DNA from: a virus
Virus record (IMG/VR): IMGVR_UViG_3300049793_000366
Coordinates: 58,865-122,864 of that record
DNA: 64,000 bases
Direction: 5' to 3' (one strand)
A program made the position numbers and the translations under genes. Position 1 is the stretch's first letter, and each line of letters opens with the position of its first letter. The notes under the pieces are model-generated. The model was not told the DNA's origin. It searched no databases and saw only the letters and a list, made by a program, of their open reading frames with translations. Below, piece after piece: positions 54,629 to 62,581 of the stretch.

Positions 54629-54955
54629 ATGGTTGCATTTATAACAGAATTAAACAACACAAACTATAATGACTTCATTAAAAATGATGTAGTATTAGTT
54701 GATATTTGGGCGCAGTGGTGTGGTCCTTGTAAACAAATAAGTCCTATAGTTGATGAAATATCAATCGACTTTAAAGATAGAGTATTCGTTGGTAAACTTG
54801 ATGCTGATGCTGATGATAACAAAGAAATTCTTGCTGAACTTGGTGTTAGAAATATTCCTACAATTTTAATTTTCAAAAACGGTGTTATCGTAGATAAGAG
54901 TGTTGGTATGGTTTCTAAAACTGCTTTAGAAGATTTGCTTAATAAGCATTTATAG
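54629..54955 (+). CDS. trxA: thioredoxin
   Basis: 108 residues, normal length. Active site WAQWCGPCKQ (about 27-36), cis-Pro region NIPTIL (about 75-80) and the C-terminal GM...LEDLLNKHL. Reduces disulfides, and in phages can support ribonucleotide reductase or act as a polymerase processivity factor (as in T7, where it is host-supplied). Just upstream of the structured RNA. Confidence 0.95.
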   Translation: MVAFITELNNTNYNDFIKNDVVLVDIWAQWCGPCKQISPIVDEISIDFKDRVFVGKLDADADDNKEILAELGVRNIPTILIFKNGVIVDKSVGMVSKTALEDLLNKHL

Positions 54956-54970
54956 TATTATATTAAATTG

Positions 54971-55067
54971 GGTGGCTCCCTTGAGTAGAAATACTCCTAA
55001 ATACGAAAGTATAGAATAGTTAAGGCTGACCTTTAAGCATCCATCGAAAGATTATACAGGGGGCGAA
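54971..55067 (+). ncRNA. candidate new structured RNA with GAAA-capped hairpins
   Basis: A 7-base closing stem GCTCCCT (54975-54981) / AGGGGGC (55058-55064) encloses four hairpins: GAGTA-GAAA-TACTC (54983-54996), ATAC-GAAA-GTAT (55001-55012), AAGG-CTGA-CCTT (55022-55033) and ATC-GAAA-GAT (55043-55052). An intrinsic terminator follows 22 bases later. No known riboswitch, ribozyme or sRNA family was recognised. Strand follows from the terminator and neighbouring genes. It may be a free RNA or lie in the thioredoxin transcript. Confidence 0.6.
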
Positions 55068-55086
55068 AAATTTAGTATAGTGAAAG

Positions 55087-55108
55087 AAAGAACCGTAATT
55101 GGTTCTTT
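55087..55108 (+). terminator. intrinsic terminator after the structured RNA
   Basis: AAAGAACC / GGTTCTTT stem with six-base loop and T7; it lies 20 bases before the start of the next gene. Confidence 0.85.
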
Positions 55109-55115
55109 TTTTATT

Positions 55116-55123
55116 TATATATA
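55116..55123 (+). promoter_or_regulatory. late-type TATATATA box, 4 bases from ATG
   Basis: TATATATA directly after the terminator, 4 bases before ATG 55128. Confidence 0.5.
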
Positions 55124-55127
55124 CTAC

Positions 55128-55418
55128 ATGAAACATCTAAGAAGATTTAACGAAGAGGTAATAAATGCGGAAGAACACAAGATAAAGTTCAGTTGTGATT
55201 TTGATCCAAGTTATAGTAAAATGATTTTAGATGCTGCTGAATCTGCTGGTGTAGACCTAATGGTTCCAGAGGGAGTTAAAAGAAGATATGTAGAAGAAAT
55301 GCTACATATGTTAATGACCGATTATATCGAGGTTATGATGCAGGAAACATTAAACGAATGGGTAGACCACAATGAATCCACTTTCGAAGATGTTATGAAA
55401 CAAGTTTCTGCTGAATAA
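55128..55418 (+). CDS. small protein with capsid-targeting-like N-terminus
   Basis: 96 residues from ATG 55128 (MKHLRRFNEEV). An earlier GTG start in frame would run through the terminator and is rejected. Acidic, helical C-terminus. Probably an internal head protein. Confidence 0.62.
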   Translation: MKHLRRFNEEVINAEEHKIKFSCDFDPSYSKMILDAAESAGVDLMVPEGVKRRYVEEMLHMLMTDYIEVMMQETLNEWVDHNESTFEDVMKQVSAE

Positions 55419-55910
55419 TTACTTACCTAAGTAATTCATTAATTCAATAATATTCTTGATTGTATATTGAAGTGATTCTAAGTTCTTAGAACAAGCTCTT
55501 AAGAATTCAATGTGAACATCAATAATTTGAATATTTCTCTCGTTCTCACCAAGATGTCCATCAATAAGAATTGATTTCTCACCCATGTTAGTTTTCAACC
55601 CAACACCAGTTGCGTAAAATAAGAACTTATCCTGTTTAATTTTCTTAAGCTTAACTTCTTCTTTGGATCTTCTGTTTAGGTAGAAGGAAATTTCCTCATT
55701 TATTGTTTGACGATAGTTAAGAGCATTCGATTGCATTTCCATTATTTTCTTGGAATTACCAGCATTGAAATCAGATTTTAATACTTCATAAAGAGGGTTT
55801 ATGTTTTCGTTCCAAATGCTTCTCTTCTTGGAGAAGAATTCTTCCAATTTATCATTTGTTTCGCTAGCCTTATTTATTCTATCGATTTCTTCTGGTGTAT
55901 ATACGTTCAT
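55419..55910 (-). CDS. hypothetical coiled-coil protein
   Basis: 163 residues. Charged helical N-terminal 100 residues, then ILIDGHLGENERNIQIIDVH and another helix. No family recognised. Convergent with the preceding gene, no gap. Confidence 0.5.
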   Translation of the reverse strand: MNVYTPEEIDRINKASETNDKLEEFFSKKRSIWNENINPLYEVLKSDFNAGNSKKIMEMQSNALNYRQTINEEISFYLNRRSKEEVKLKKIKQDKFLFYATGVGLKTNMGEKSILIDGHLGENERNIQIIDVHIEFLRACSKNLESLQYTIKNIIELMNYLGK

Positions 55911-55945
55911 AAGTAATTTTATTATTTAAAAGTTAAAAGTTTTTA

Positions 55946-57352
55946 TTAATTATCCTCTTCTTCATCTTCTTCTGGTACATCATCGTAGCTCTCATCTGCG
56001 CCCTGCCATGTACCATTCGTAGAATTAAGAACATAGTCGTAGTCAAAGCCAGAATCGTTTGTTAGCATAAGTACATCTCTATTATCAGTTAGGTAACACA
56101 ATGTATCTAAATACGGATAATAAGTACCATCCATATCATTATCAAGACTTACTCTCAATATAGCATTTGGTAGTTGTTCATTGTCTTTACATATCGACTT
56201 AGTATTATCCTTATATGACCATCCGTTTTTAATTGCGTAATTGATGAATAGCTTTTCATCAGAGTCATTTATTGAATAAATTCTATCCATAAATACACCC
56301 TCGATTGATATATCTTTTAATTCGTCTTCAGTAGATATATCATCTAAATACCAAAGTAATGCTCTACCCACGATTTTATCTTCTTTGGTTACTAAGATGA
56401 GCATTTTTACTTGCCCTGGATTATTAGTGTATATTGAGAAATACTTCTGACATCTATTTAATCTCATACACGAGTTCCATAAAGTACCCTTGTGTATTCT
56501 ATTTTCATAACCATGATATGTAGAATAGTGGTAGTATTTAGCAACATCATCACCTTCTACTATTTTAAACTCTACACCGATTTCATCCAAGTTTAATTCT
56601 TTTCTTAATGCTAAAAATTCATTTACGAACTTCTCAATATCAGAGTCAGTGAATGTTGGTGTACCATCAAATGTAACAGTACCTTCTACTAATACAGGTC
56701 TTGACTTTATAAACGTAAGTGGTTCATATTTATAATCAACCATTGCTATGTTTTTACCATTATAGAATCTATATTTAGACCAGATTTGTTCAGTTGTAGT
56801 TATTGATTCTGCTTTAGCCTCTACATTTATTTGTTGACTATCAACTTCATCAATATTACCATTCTCGATATTAAGCTCACCTATTAGTTTACCAGACATC
56901 CTTAGTTTACCGTTAAGTTTAATCAGAGCATTTATAAACTTAATATCATCTTTTGATAATTGGTCTGCGCTATTTAATATTACTTTATTATTATCATAGA
57001 AGTAAAACTGACCAGTATAGGTAAAGGTTAATTTATTAGTCTTTAAATCAGTGATTATTTTACGAACTAATCTACCAGTTTTGATTGACTGTCTCCTACT
57101 ATCTTCGAAGTTTGCTAACCAGTCAATTGTGTCTACACGATTCTTTGCTAAGAATGATAATTCAGTTAGGTTAGAACCTAAGTCAATATAATCAGTTGAA
57201 AAAATAAAGGCATCTCTGCTTATTCTTATTTTCATAAGAAACTCAGCTATCTTATCCTTTTTAGCTTTTAATATCTCTAAAATACCATATAAGTCGGTAG
57301 ACATCTCCAACTCTTCATTGATGCTATTAAATTTATTAAAGTTTGTAATCAT
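55946..57352 (-). CDS. tagged protein, paralogue of the zinc-finger protein at 41012
   Basis: 468 residues. Tag MITNFNKFNSINE-E. KTGRLVRKIITDL and SDIEKFVNEFLALR repeat the module of 38746 and 41012; WNSCMRLNRCQKYFSIY, KMLILVTKED, GRALLW and FMDRIYSINDSDEKLF (about 300-390) align with 41012. It lacks the zinc-finger array and ends in an acidic tail. The conserved SCM, GRALLW and MDRIY blocks look like the core of an uncharacterised domain. Its start overlaps the next gene stop by one base. Confidence 0.72.
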   Translation of the reverse strand: MITNFNKFNSINEELEMSTDLYGILEILKAKKDKIAEFLMKIRISRDAFIFSTDYIDLGSNLTELSFLAKNRVDTIDWLANFEDSRRQSIKTGRLVRKIITDLKTNKLTFTYTGQFYFYDNNKVILNSADQLSKDDIKFINALIKLNGKLRMSGKLIGELNIENGNIDEVDSQQINVEAKAESITTTEQIWSKYRFYNGKNIAMVDYKYEPLTFIKSRPVLVEGTVTFDGTPTFTDSDIEKFVNEFLALRKELNLDEIGVEFKIVEGDDVAKYYHYSTYHGYENRIHKGTLWNSCMRLNRCQKYFSIYTNNPGQVKMLILVTKEDKIVGRALLWYLDDISTEDELKDISIEGVFMDRIYSINDSDEKLFINYAIKNGWSYKDNTKSICKDNEQLPNAILRVSLDNDMDGTYYPYLDTLCYLTDNRDVLMLTNDSGFDYDYVLNSTNGTWQGADESYDDVPEEDEEEDN

Positions 57353-58137
57353 TAGTTAAATCTATTATTGAACTTCAAAAGTCTCTTTGAAGCATTTTTA
57401 AGTGGTGTTCTTTTAAATATTTGTTCCGACTCTCTATTCCATTCGATAATGTCATCCAAAAGAGTACTGTTTATTTTATCTATCAATTCCTTATAATCCA
57501 TTACACCAAAGTGTTCTATTCTCTTAAACATACTTTGACCGTTACCAATAGTTTCGATTTTATATGACATTGTATATTCATCGATTTTATTAACACCGAT
57601 TAATATTTCAATTATAAAAGAAACAACATCAGACTCAGTAAACTTTACTGTATCATCTTTCTTAAGCCATAATTCTTTTTCGCTACCAAATGGAGAAAGC
57701 TCATCTATGAATGGAGCATCCCATTTTAATTTATAAAGTAAATTCTCAACCGGGCTTAATTTATCAACCGCGGTCTTTATTAATTCTTTCTTGTCAATAT
57801 TACCGCTCAAGAAGTCTATTTCTTGACTATTCTTAAGTTCTTCTGTATCAAATAGCTCAGATAATCTTTTATCTTCATTCCATTCAACTCTTTTAACATC
57901 CTCAAGGTTTACATAGTGTGGGTTACCCTCTATCTTAACACCTATTCTACCATCTTCGATATCGAATGGTGTCAATGGTTCTTTCTCCCAATTTTCATTA
58001 TCAGAATATTCAGATACTATTTCTGAATATATAACTCCGCCGGCTTTGATACAATCAACTATATCTTGCTCGGTGATATTGTTGACTTTGTAGTTCTCAT
58101 TAATGAAACTATTAAAACTCTTTATCTTTTTCATCAT
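57352..58137 (-). CDS. hypothetical protein with capsid-targeting-like N-terminus
   Basis: 261 residues from MMKKIKSFNSFINENYK; the second Met is equally likely. Tag ends INE-N. The body is acidic, with TESDVVSFIIEILIG weakly like the module of the neighbouring paralogue. A longer reading frame upstream would run across the late-type box and is rejected. Confidence 0.6.
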   Translation of the reverse strand: MMKKIKSFNSFINENYKVNNITEQDIVDCIKAGGVIYSEIVSEYSDNENWEKEPLTPFDIEDGRIGVKIEGNPHYVNLEDVKRVEWNEDKRLSELFDTEELKNSQEIDFLSGNIDKKELIKTAVDKLSPVENLLYKLKWDAPFIDELSPFGSEKELWLKKDDTVKFTESDVVSFIIEILIGVNKIDEYTMSYKIETIGNGQSMFKRIEHFGVMDYKELIDKINSTLLDDIIEWNRESEQIFKRTPLKNASKRLLKFNNRFN

Positions 58138-58142
58138 ATATC

Positions 58143-58150
58143 TATATATA
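58143..58150 (-). promoter_or_regulatory. late-type TATATATA box, 5 bases from ATG
   Basis: TATATATA on the minus strand, 5 bases before the start at 58137. A palindromic box between divergent genes. Confidence 0.5.
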
Positions 58151-58167
58151 AAATATATTAACATAAA

Positions 58168-59310
58168 ATGCTGGATGTAACTAAACAATGGATCGAAAAC
58201 ACACCGAAAGAATACAGAAAGAAATTCGGTCAATATTTTACCCCTTCTCAAATAAGAAGTAGGCTATTCGAACTTTTACCAAAAATGGAGAATGCCTTAG
58301 TGCTTGAACCAGCTATTGGAACTGGTGAGTTTGTAGAAGACATACAACAGAATTTAAAAGGTTGTACGATAAATGGTTGTGATATAGATCCTGAAATAAT
58401 TAAGAATGTATCACCGAGCATCCCTGTTAAATGTATGTCATTCCTTGACATGAAAGCTGAATCGATATATGATTACGTTATTACTAACCCACCATATTAT
58501 GAATTTACATTAGATGAGTCTACTAAAGAGAAATTCAATTATGTAGTTGATGGTAGAGTAAATATTTACTCTCTTTTCATAAAACATTCTATTGATTTCT
58601 TAAAGCCAGGTGGTTATTTAGCATTTGTGGTTCCTACGTCAATGAATAATGGTAGATACTTCGAAAGACTTAGAAGCTATATAATGAATAATTGTGAGAT
58701 TGAACACATTGAACTATTTAACAGTAGAAACTTTATTGATGCTCAACAGAATGTACAGATTGTTATTCTTAGAAAAGCTTTAAATACTGGTAAGAATATA
58801 TTTTCTAAAAATGGGCTTATTATATTTACACCTGACTGGCAGAAACTTTCAAGTTACTATAAAGACAGTAAATCGATTAAAGAACTTGGATATGCGGTAA
58901 AAACTGGTAGTGTTGATTGGTCTAAGAATAAAGAGAAGCTAATCAACGATTCAAGTTACACGAAGTTAATCTGGTCTCATAATATTAAAAGAGGTAGTAT
59001 AACACTTAGTACCAATAATGATAAGAAGCCTCAGTATATAAATGCTCATGGTATAGAAGGCCCAGCAATAGTAGTCAATAGAATTACGGGTGCTGTTGGT
59101 AAAGGTGCTATCAAAGCTGGTATTGTTACTGGACGATTTTTAGCTGAAAATCACGTAAATGTGATTACTCCGACTAACCCTCAATGTGAACTTAGTGTGA
59201 TTTTGAAGTCCTTATGTGACCCAAGAACAGTTGAGTTATTACAGATGATAACTGGTAATACCCAGCTTTCTAAGACAGAATTAGAAAATTTAATACCAAT
59301 TCGTATATAA
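58168..59310 (+). CDS. N6-adenine DNA methyltransferase, Eco57I/type I-like
   Basis: 380 residues. KKFGQYFTP (about 18-26), SAM motif LEPAIGTGEF (about 49-58), and the catalytic NPPYYEF (about 109-115), in the gamma-class order, followed by a helical target-recognition region. It is the second adenine methylase in the window besides Dam, and is likely anti-restriction or epigenetic. No restriction subunit lies next to it. Confidence 0.88.
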   Translation: MLDVTKQWIENTPKEYRKKFGQYFTPSQIRSRLFELLPKMENALVLEPAIGTGEFVEDIQQNLKGCTINGCDIDPEIIKNVSPSIPVKCMSFLDMKAESIYDYVITNPPYYEFTLDESTKEKFNYVVDGRVNIYSLFIKHSIDFLKPGGYLAFVVPTSMNNGRYFERLRSYIMNNCEIEHIELFNSRNFIDAQQNVQIVILRKALNTGKNIFSKNGLIIFTPDWQKLSSYYKDSKSIKELGYAVKTGSVDWSKNKEKLINDSSYTKLIWSHNIKRGSITLSTNNDKKPQYINAHGIEGPAIVVNRITGAVGKGAIKAGIVTGRFLAENHVNVITPTNPQCELSVILKSLCDPRTVELLQMITGNTQLSKTELENLIPIRI

Positions 59311-59323
59311 ATTGTCCGGAATA

Positions 59324-59355
59324 TTTTGATATATAACTGAAATTCACTATATTTG
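59324..59355 (+). promoter_or_regulatory. Bacteroidota-type promoter, 4 bases from ATG
   Basis: TTTTG at 59324-59328, 19 bases, TATATTTG at 59348-59355, then 4 bases to ATG 59360: a full promoter predicting a leaderless early mRNA. Confidence 0.8.
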
Positions 59356-59359
59356 TGGT

Positions 59360-60577
59360 ATGACCAAAATTCAAAAGTTTTTTCAGTTTAATGAAAGTGC
59401 GCTAGGCTCTACTTTTTGGAATTTAATTCCAGAGTCTATTAAGACTATTCATGCCGTTTTTCAAGCAAGTGGTTATAAGCTATTCTTGGTCGGCGGTGCT
59501 GTGCGAGATTTTATTCAAGATGATATTCCAAAAGATTATGACTTAGCTACTGATGCTCACCCGAAAGAGGTCATGAGCCTATTGGATGGTTATGAACTTA
59601 ACTTACAAGGTAAAGCATTTGGTGTGGTTGTGGTATATACCGAAGACCAACCTCTTGGTATGGAGATAGCTACATTCAGAAAGGATGTTTCTAAAGGTAG
59701 AAATCCTTTAGTTGAGCTTATTGGTGTTACAATAGAAGATGATGTTAGAAGACGTGATATCACATACAATGCGTTATTCTTCGATTTGGATAAAAAGGAG
59801 ATTGTAGATTTAGTTGGTGGCGTTGAAGATTTGAAGAACAAAATCACAAGAATGGTTGGTGATGCGATTGAGCGATTAGATGAAGATTCATTGAGAATTC
59901 TTAGAGCGTTCAGATTCGCCGCGAGATATAACAGTGAACTTGATGCTGATTTAGTTTCAGCATTGAGAAGAAGAAACTGGTTGAAAAATATTAACCACGA
60001 GACTGGTAAGCTTGAAAGAATCTCACAAGAGAGAATTTGGCAAGATGAAATTGTTAAAGCATGGAAACAAGCTAAGAACAACTATACCAAGTATTTAAAA
60101 TTCTTCACTGAGTTTGATATGTGGCCAGAAGTATTTCCGGGTGCTGTAATAAACTCTGATATCGTTAAGTGTGAACACTTCGAGGTTTACATGGCTAACC
60201 TTTTCAGAAATATGGATGTGGATGTTGCTCACCCTCAGAAGTCAGAAGCAGTATTGGTAGCTAATTACAAAATTGATGGTAATACAGCCGCAGTGATTGT
60301 TTTCTTAGTTAGTTTGTTACAGTTAACACCACAGAATGCTCTTAGATTGTATAGAACTAAGACAAGATGCGTTTCTATGGGCTTTGAAGATATAGACCCA
60401 ATGATAATCGATTGGTTCAATGTTAACTCAATAACCGATTCGACACATTCTAAATTCATCAGTTACAGACCTACTGTTGATGTTGAGTTTTTAAAATCTC
60501 AGGGTTTTAAAGATAAAGCTCTTGGTGATGAAATTCAGCGATTAGAGGTGATAGAATTCACTAAGTTAATAAAGTAA
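59360..60577 (+). CDS. CCA-adding nucleotidyltransferase head with capsid-targeting-like N-terminus
   Basis: 405 residues. MTKIQKFFQFNES is the tag with FNE-S. Then LFLVGGAVRD (about 42-50), the metal pair KDYDLAT (about 58-64), the VRRRDITYNAL motif (about 133-143) and the LRILRAFRFAARY helix (about 176-188): a class II tRNA nucleotidyltransferase/poly(A) polymerase. The HD half usual in Bacteroidota is absent and sits at 51716. It would repair or add CCA on tRNAs; neither phage tRNA here encodes CCA. It is the only clearly tagged gene with a host-type promoter. Confidence 0.9.
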   Translation: MTKIQKFFQFNESALGSTFWNLIPESIKTIHAVFQASGYKLFLVGGAVRDFIQDDIPKDYDLATDAHPKEVMSLLDGYELNLQGKAFGVVVVYTEDQPLGMEIATFRKDVSKGRNPLVELIGVTIEDDVRRRDITYNALFFDLDKKEIVDLVGGVEDLKNKITRMVGDAIERLDEDSLRILRAFRFAARYNSELDADLVSALRRRNWLKNINHETGKLERISQERIWQDEIVKAWKQAKNNYTKYLKFFTEFDMWPEVFPGAVINSDIVKCEHFEVYMANLFRNMDVDVAHPQKSEAVLVANYKIDGNTAAVIVFLVSLLQLTPQNALRLYRTKTRCVSMGFEDIDPMIIDWFNVNSITDSTHSKFISYRPTVDVEFLKSQGFKDKALGDEIQRLEVIEFTKLIK

Positions 60578-60602
60578 AATTAGAATTCAATATATAACGA
60601 CA

Positions 60603-61346
60603 ATGGCAAGATTACAATACATAAAAGATGTTTTAGGAAATAACTATGTGGGTATAGATGTTTACGCAGAAGAGGTTGCTCCTTATTTACAAAAACTGAA
60701 AGATTACATAGATGATGATAAGCAATTTGAAATACTAACTGCTAATCAAAAGTTGCGTGACCACGATAAATGGCACATCACTGTAATTAATGTATTTGAT
60801 TATAACGACTTAGCTAAGTCACTTGGAATGAAAAACTTTCTTGAGAGGTTAGATAATATCTTCAAGATGGAAGTTAACGATATCGATTTTAAAGGTATCG
60901 GTAGAGCAGAAAGAAATGGTAATGAAGCTTACTTTGTTGTTTGTCAGTCTGACTTTTTGAATTCTATTCGAGATTCTTTCAAATTAAACCCAATTGACCT
61001 TCATTGTACACTTGGGTTTAATAGAAAGGATGTTCATGGTGTGAGGAAGAATGAGATTTTGGAGAATAAACCAAAATTTTTAAAAACTATTTCCAATCTT
61101 TATCATAAAGATAAATCTCTATCATTTATAAACGACATTCAAAATTTAGGAATGAAGTTAGATAATATAGAGGTTTTATCCATTACTGATACAGTGTTAA
61201 CTATTCGTTCAAACGATGTGTGTTATGGTATATCTTTAATAAACACTGGTGATGAAGACGTTCTACGTATTGTATCGCAGTACGCAGATAATGGGAGTAA
61301 ATCAATCAATCAATATCAAATAGAGAAAATACTGGGTAAACTATGA
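60603..61346 (+). CDS. 2H phosphoesterase-like protein
   Basis: 247 residues. Two H-x-T motifs, WHITVI (about 59-64) and LHCTLGF (about 137-143), with spacing typical of the 2H family, which cleaves 2',3'-cyclic phosphates or makes 2'-5' bonds. The family includes LigT, tRNA-end enzymes, and the anti-CBASS protein Acb1 of T4. A C-terminal domain of about 90 residues is unknown. It follows the CCA enzyme, suggesting RNA repair, but immune evasion is equally possible. Confidence 0.72.
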   Translation: MARLQYIKDVLGNNYVGIDVYAEEVAPYLQKLKDYIDDDKQFEILTANQKLRDHDKWHITVINVFDYNDLAKSLGMKNFLERLDNIFKMEVNDIDFKGIGRAERNGNEAYFVVCQSDFLNSIRDSFKLNPIDLHCTLGFNRKDVHGVRKNEILENKPKFLKTISNLYHKDKSLSFINDIQNLGMKLDNIEVLSITDTVLTIRSNDVCYGISLINTGDEDVLRIVSQYADNGSKSINQYQIEKILGKL

Positions 61347-61672
61347 CCAGAATAAAAATTAAGCGCACCACAATGACAGAGGTTTTAGGGTACTTTAACT
61401 TATCGGAATGTACCGACAGAAAAAAAGTAACAACGTATCTCAATGATTTAGCTGATAATTGTAAGATTACTTGGCACCAAGAAGATTATGACACTATAAA
61501 GATAGTGGATCTTGATTTGGATGAAACAGAGATAGAGGACATTACTAAGTTCTTGAGCGATTACGATGTAATACAAGATATCATTCAAGAGGATAATGAT
61601 GATGATTTTTATGATTCTCGTGGTGATTTCGATGATGATTTCAGTGATTTTGGCTATGGTGACATGGTTTAG
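61343..61672 (+). CDS. acidic hypothetical protein
   Basis: 109 residues. The first half is basic (TRIKIKRTTMTEVLG), the last third is very rich in Asp. Its start overlaps the 2H gene stop by four bases. Stop codon TAG. Function unknown. Confidence 0.5.
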   Translation: MTRIKIKRTTMTEVLGYFNLSECTDRKKVTTYLNDLADNCKITWHQEDYDTIKIVDLDLDETEIEDITKFLSDYDVIQDIIQEDNDDDFYDSRGDFDDDFSDFGYGDMV

Positions 61673-61760
61673 TCTTATTTTTATTTATCTTTAAGTATCT
61701 GATTATCAACAAGTTATGTTTTATTTTAAATATTGGATGAAAATAGTTCGCTAAAAACTT

Positions 61761-61789
61761 GCACAATAAGAAAAGCGTCCGTATATTTG
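61761..61789 (+). promoter_or_regulatory. Bacteroidota-type promoter
   Basis: CTTG at about 61758-61761, 20 bases, TATATTTG at 61782-61789; ATG 61830 is 40 bases downstream. Upstream of the coding gene and RNA cluster, so it may drive both. Confidence 0.7.
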
Positions 61790-61829
61790 TACTCAGCTAA
61801 TAAATAATATAAACTTAAATAAACACACT

Positions 61830-62450
61830 ATGGCAGGTATCTTCGACAAAGCAAAAAAGAACGCAGTTGTTAAAACAGCAGCAAAAGACGAAAAAACTCG
61901 TGTAACTATCGATAACCCAGAGTTCTTCGATAAAATTGCTACTTTACAAGTACTTAACGAAAACATGAAACGTGATAAAGCGAAAGCTGACATGATTTCT
62001 GATGAAGTTAAAGAAATGGGTATCGAGAAGTGGGCTGACCTTTATACCGAAAAAGGTAAAAATCCTGAAACCATCATGCTTGAAGCACAAAACGCTACTG
62101 GTGACACTGCTCAAGCAATGTTCATGGTTACAGACAAATACATCAAAATTGACGAAGCTCGTGCTGAACAGTTGAAAGAATCTTATGGTGATGATATCGT
62201 TACCGAAGAAACTACTTTCGCTTTCGATGCTAAGATGCTTGAGAAATATGCTGATATCATCAGCGAATTAATTGAAAATAGCGACAAAATTAAAGATGCC
62301 GACAAAGGCCAGTTAATTGTTGCTACAACCTCTTACAACGTAGCAAAAGGTACTATCGACAAGCTTGATAAGTACGGAGAAGTTGCTACAATGGTTCAAG
62401 AAGTGAAACCAGTTGTAATGATGAAAAATGTAGAGGTTATCAACGGGTAA
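61830..62450 (+). CDS. hypothetical, probably highly expressed early protein
   Basis: 206 residues. MAGIFDKAKKNAVVKTAAKD is basic; the remainder is acidic and helical with DNPEFFDKIATLQ and KADMISDEVKEMGIEKWADLY. Codon choice is strongly biased (C-ending codons) like the capsid gene, yet the promoter is host-type, which suggests an abundant early protein. No family recognised. Directly upstream of the RNA cluster. Confidence 0.6.
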   Translation: MAGIFDKAKKNAVVKTAAKDEKTRVTIDNPEFFDKIATLQVLNENMKRDKAKADMISDEVKEMGIEKWADLYTEKGKNPETIMLEAQNATGDTAQAMFMVTDKYIKIDEARAEQLKESYGDDIVTEETTFAFDAKMLEKYADIISELIENSDKIKDADKGQLIVATTSYNVAKGTIDKLDKYGEVATMVQEVKPVVMMKNVEVING

Positions 62451-62476
62451 CCTTTTAGGAGCGTCTCTTGTTGTCG

Positions 62477-62502
62477 AAGAGTGGTGAGAAATCATCACTC
62501 TT
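62477..62502 (+). other. 11-base hairpin with GAAA loop
   Basis: AAGAGTGGTGA / TCATCACTCTT with one G-U and a GAAA loop, 26 bases past the stop. Followed by TTTG, so a weak terminator, or the first element of a structured leader for the RNA cluster. Confidence 0.6.
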
Positions 62503-62581
62503 TGTCAGATGGTGACTAAATGATACAACCAAATAGGTCACGCTACTATTTAATATAGTAGTTCTCTTAGAAATTAAAAAT

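Noticed and set aside
58137-58251. N-terminal extension of the 57352 gene with hydrophobic segment
   Set aside because: The extension spans the late-type box and overlaps the divergent methylase gene; the tag Met at 58137 or 58134 is the better start.
62477-62502. Riboswitch in the leader of the RNA cluster
   Set aside because: Only a simple hairpin is visible; no ligand-binding consensus was found.
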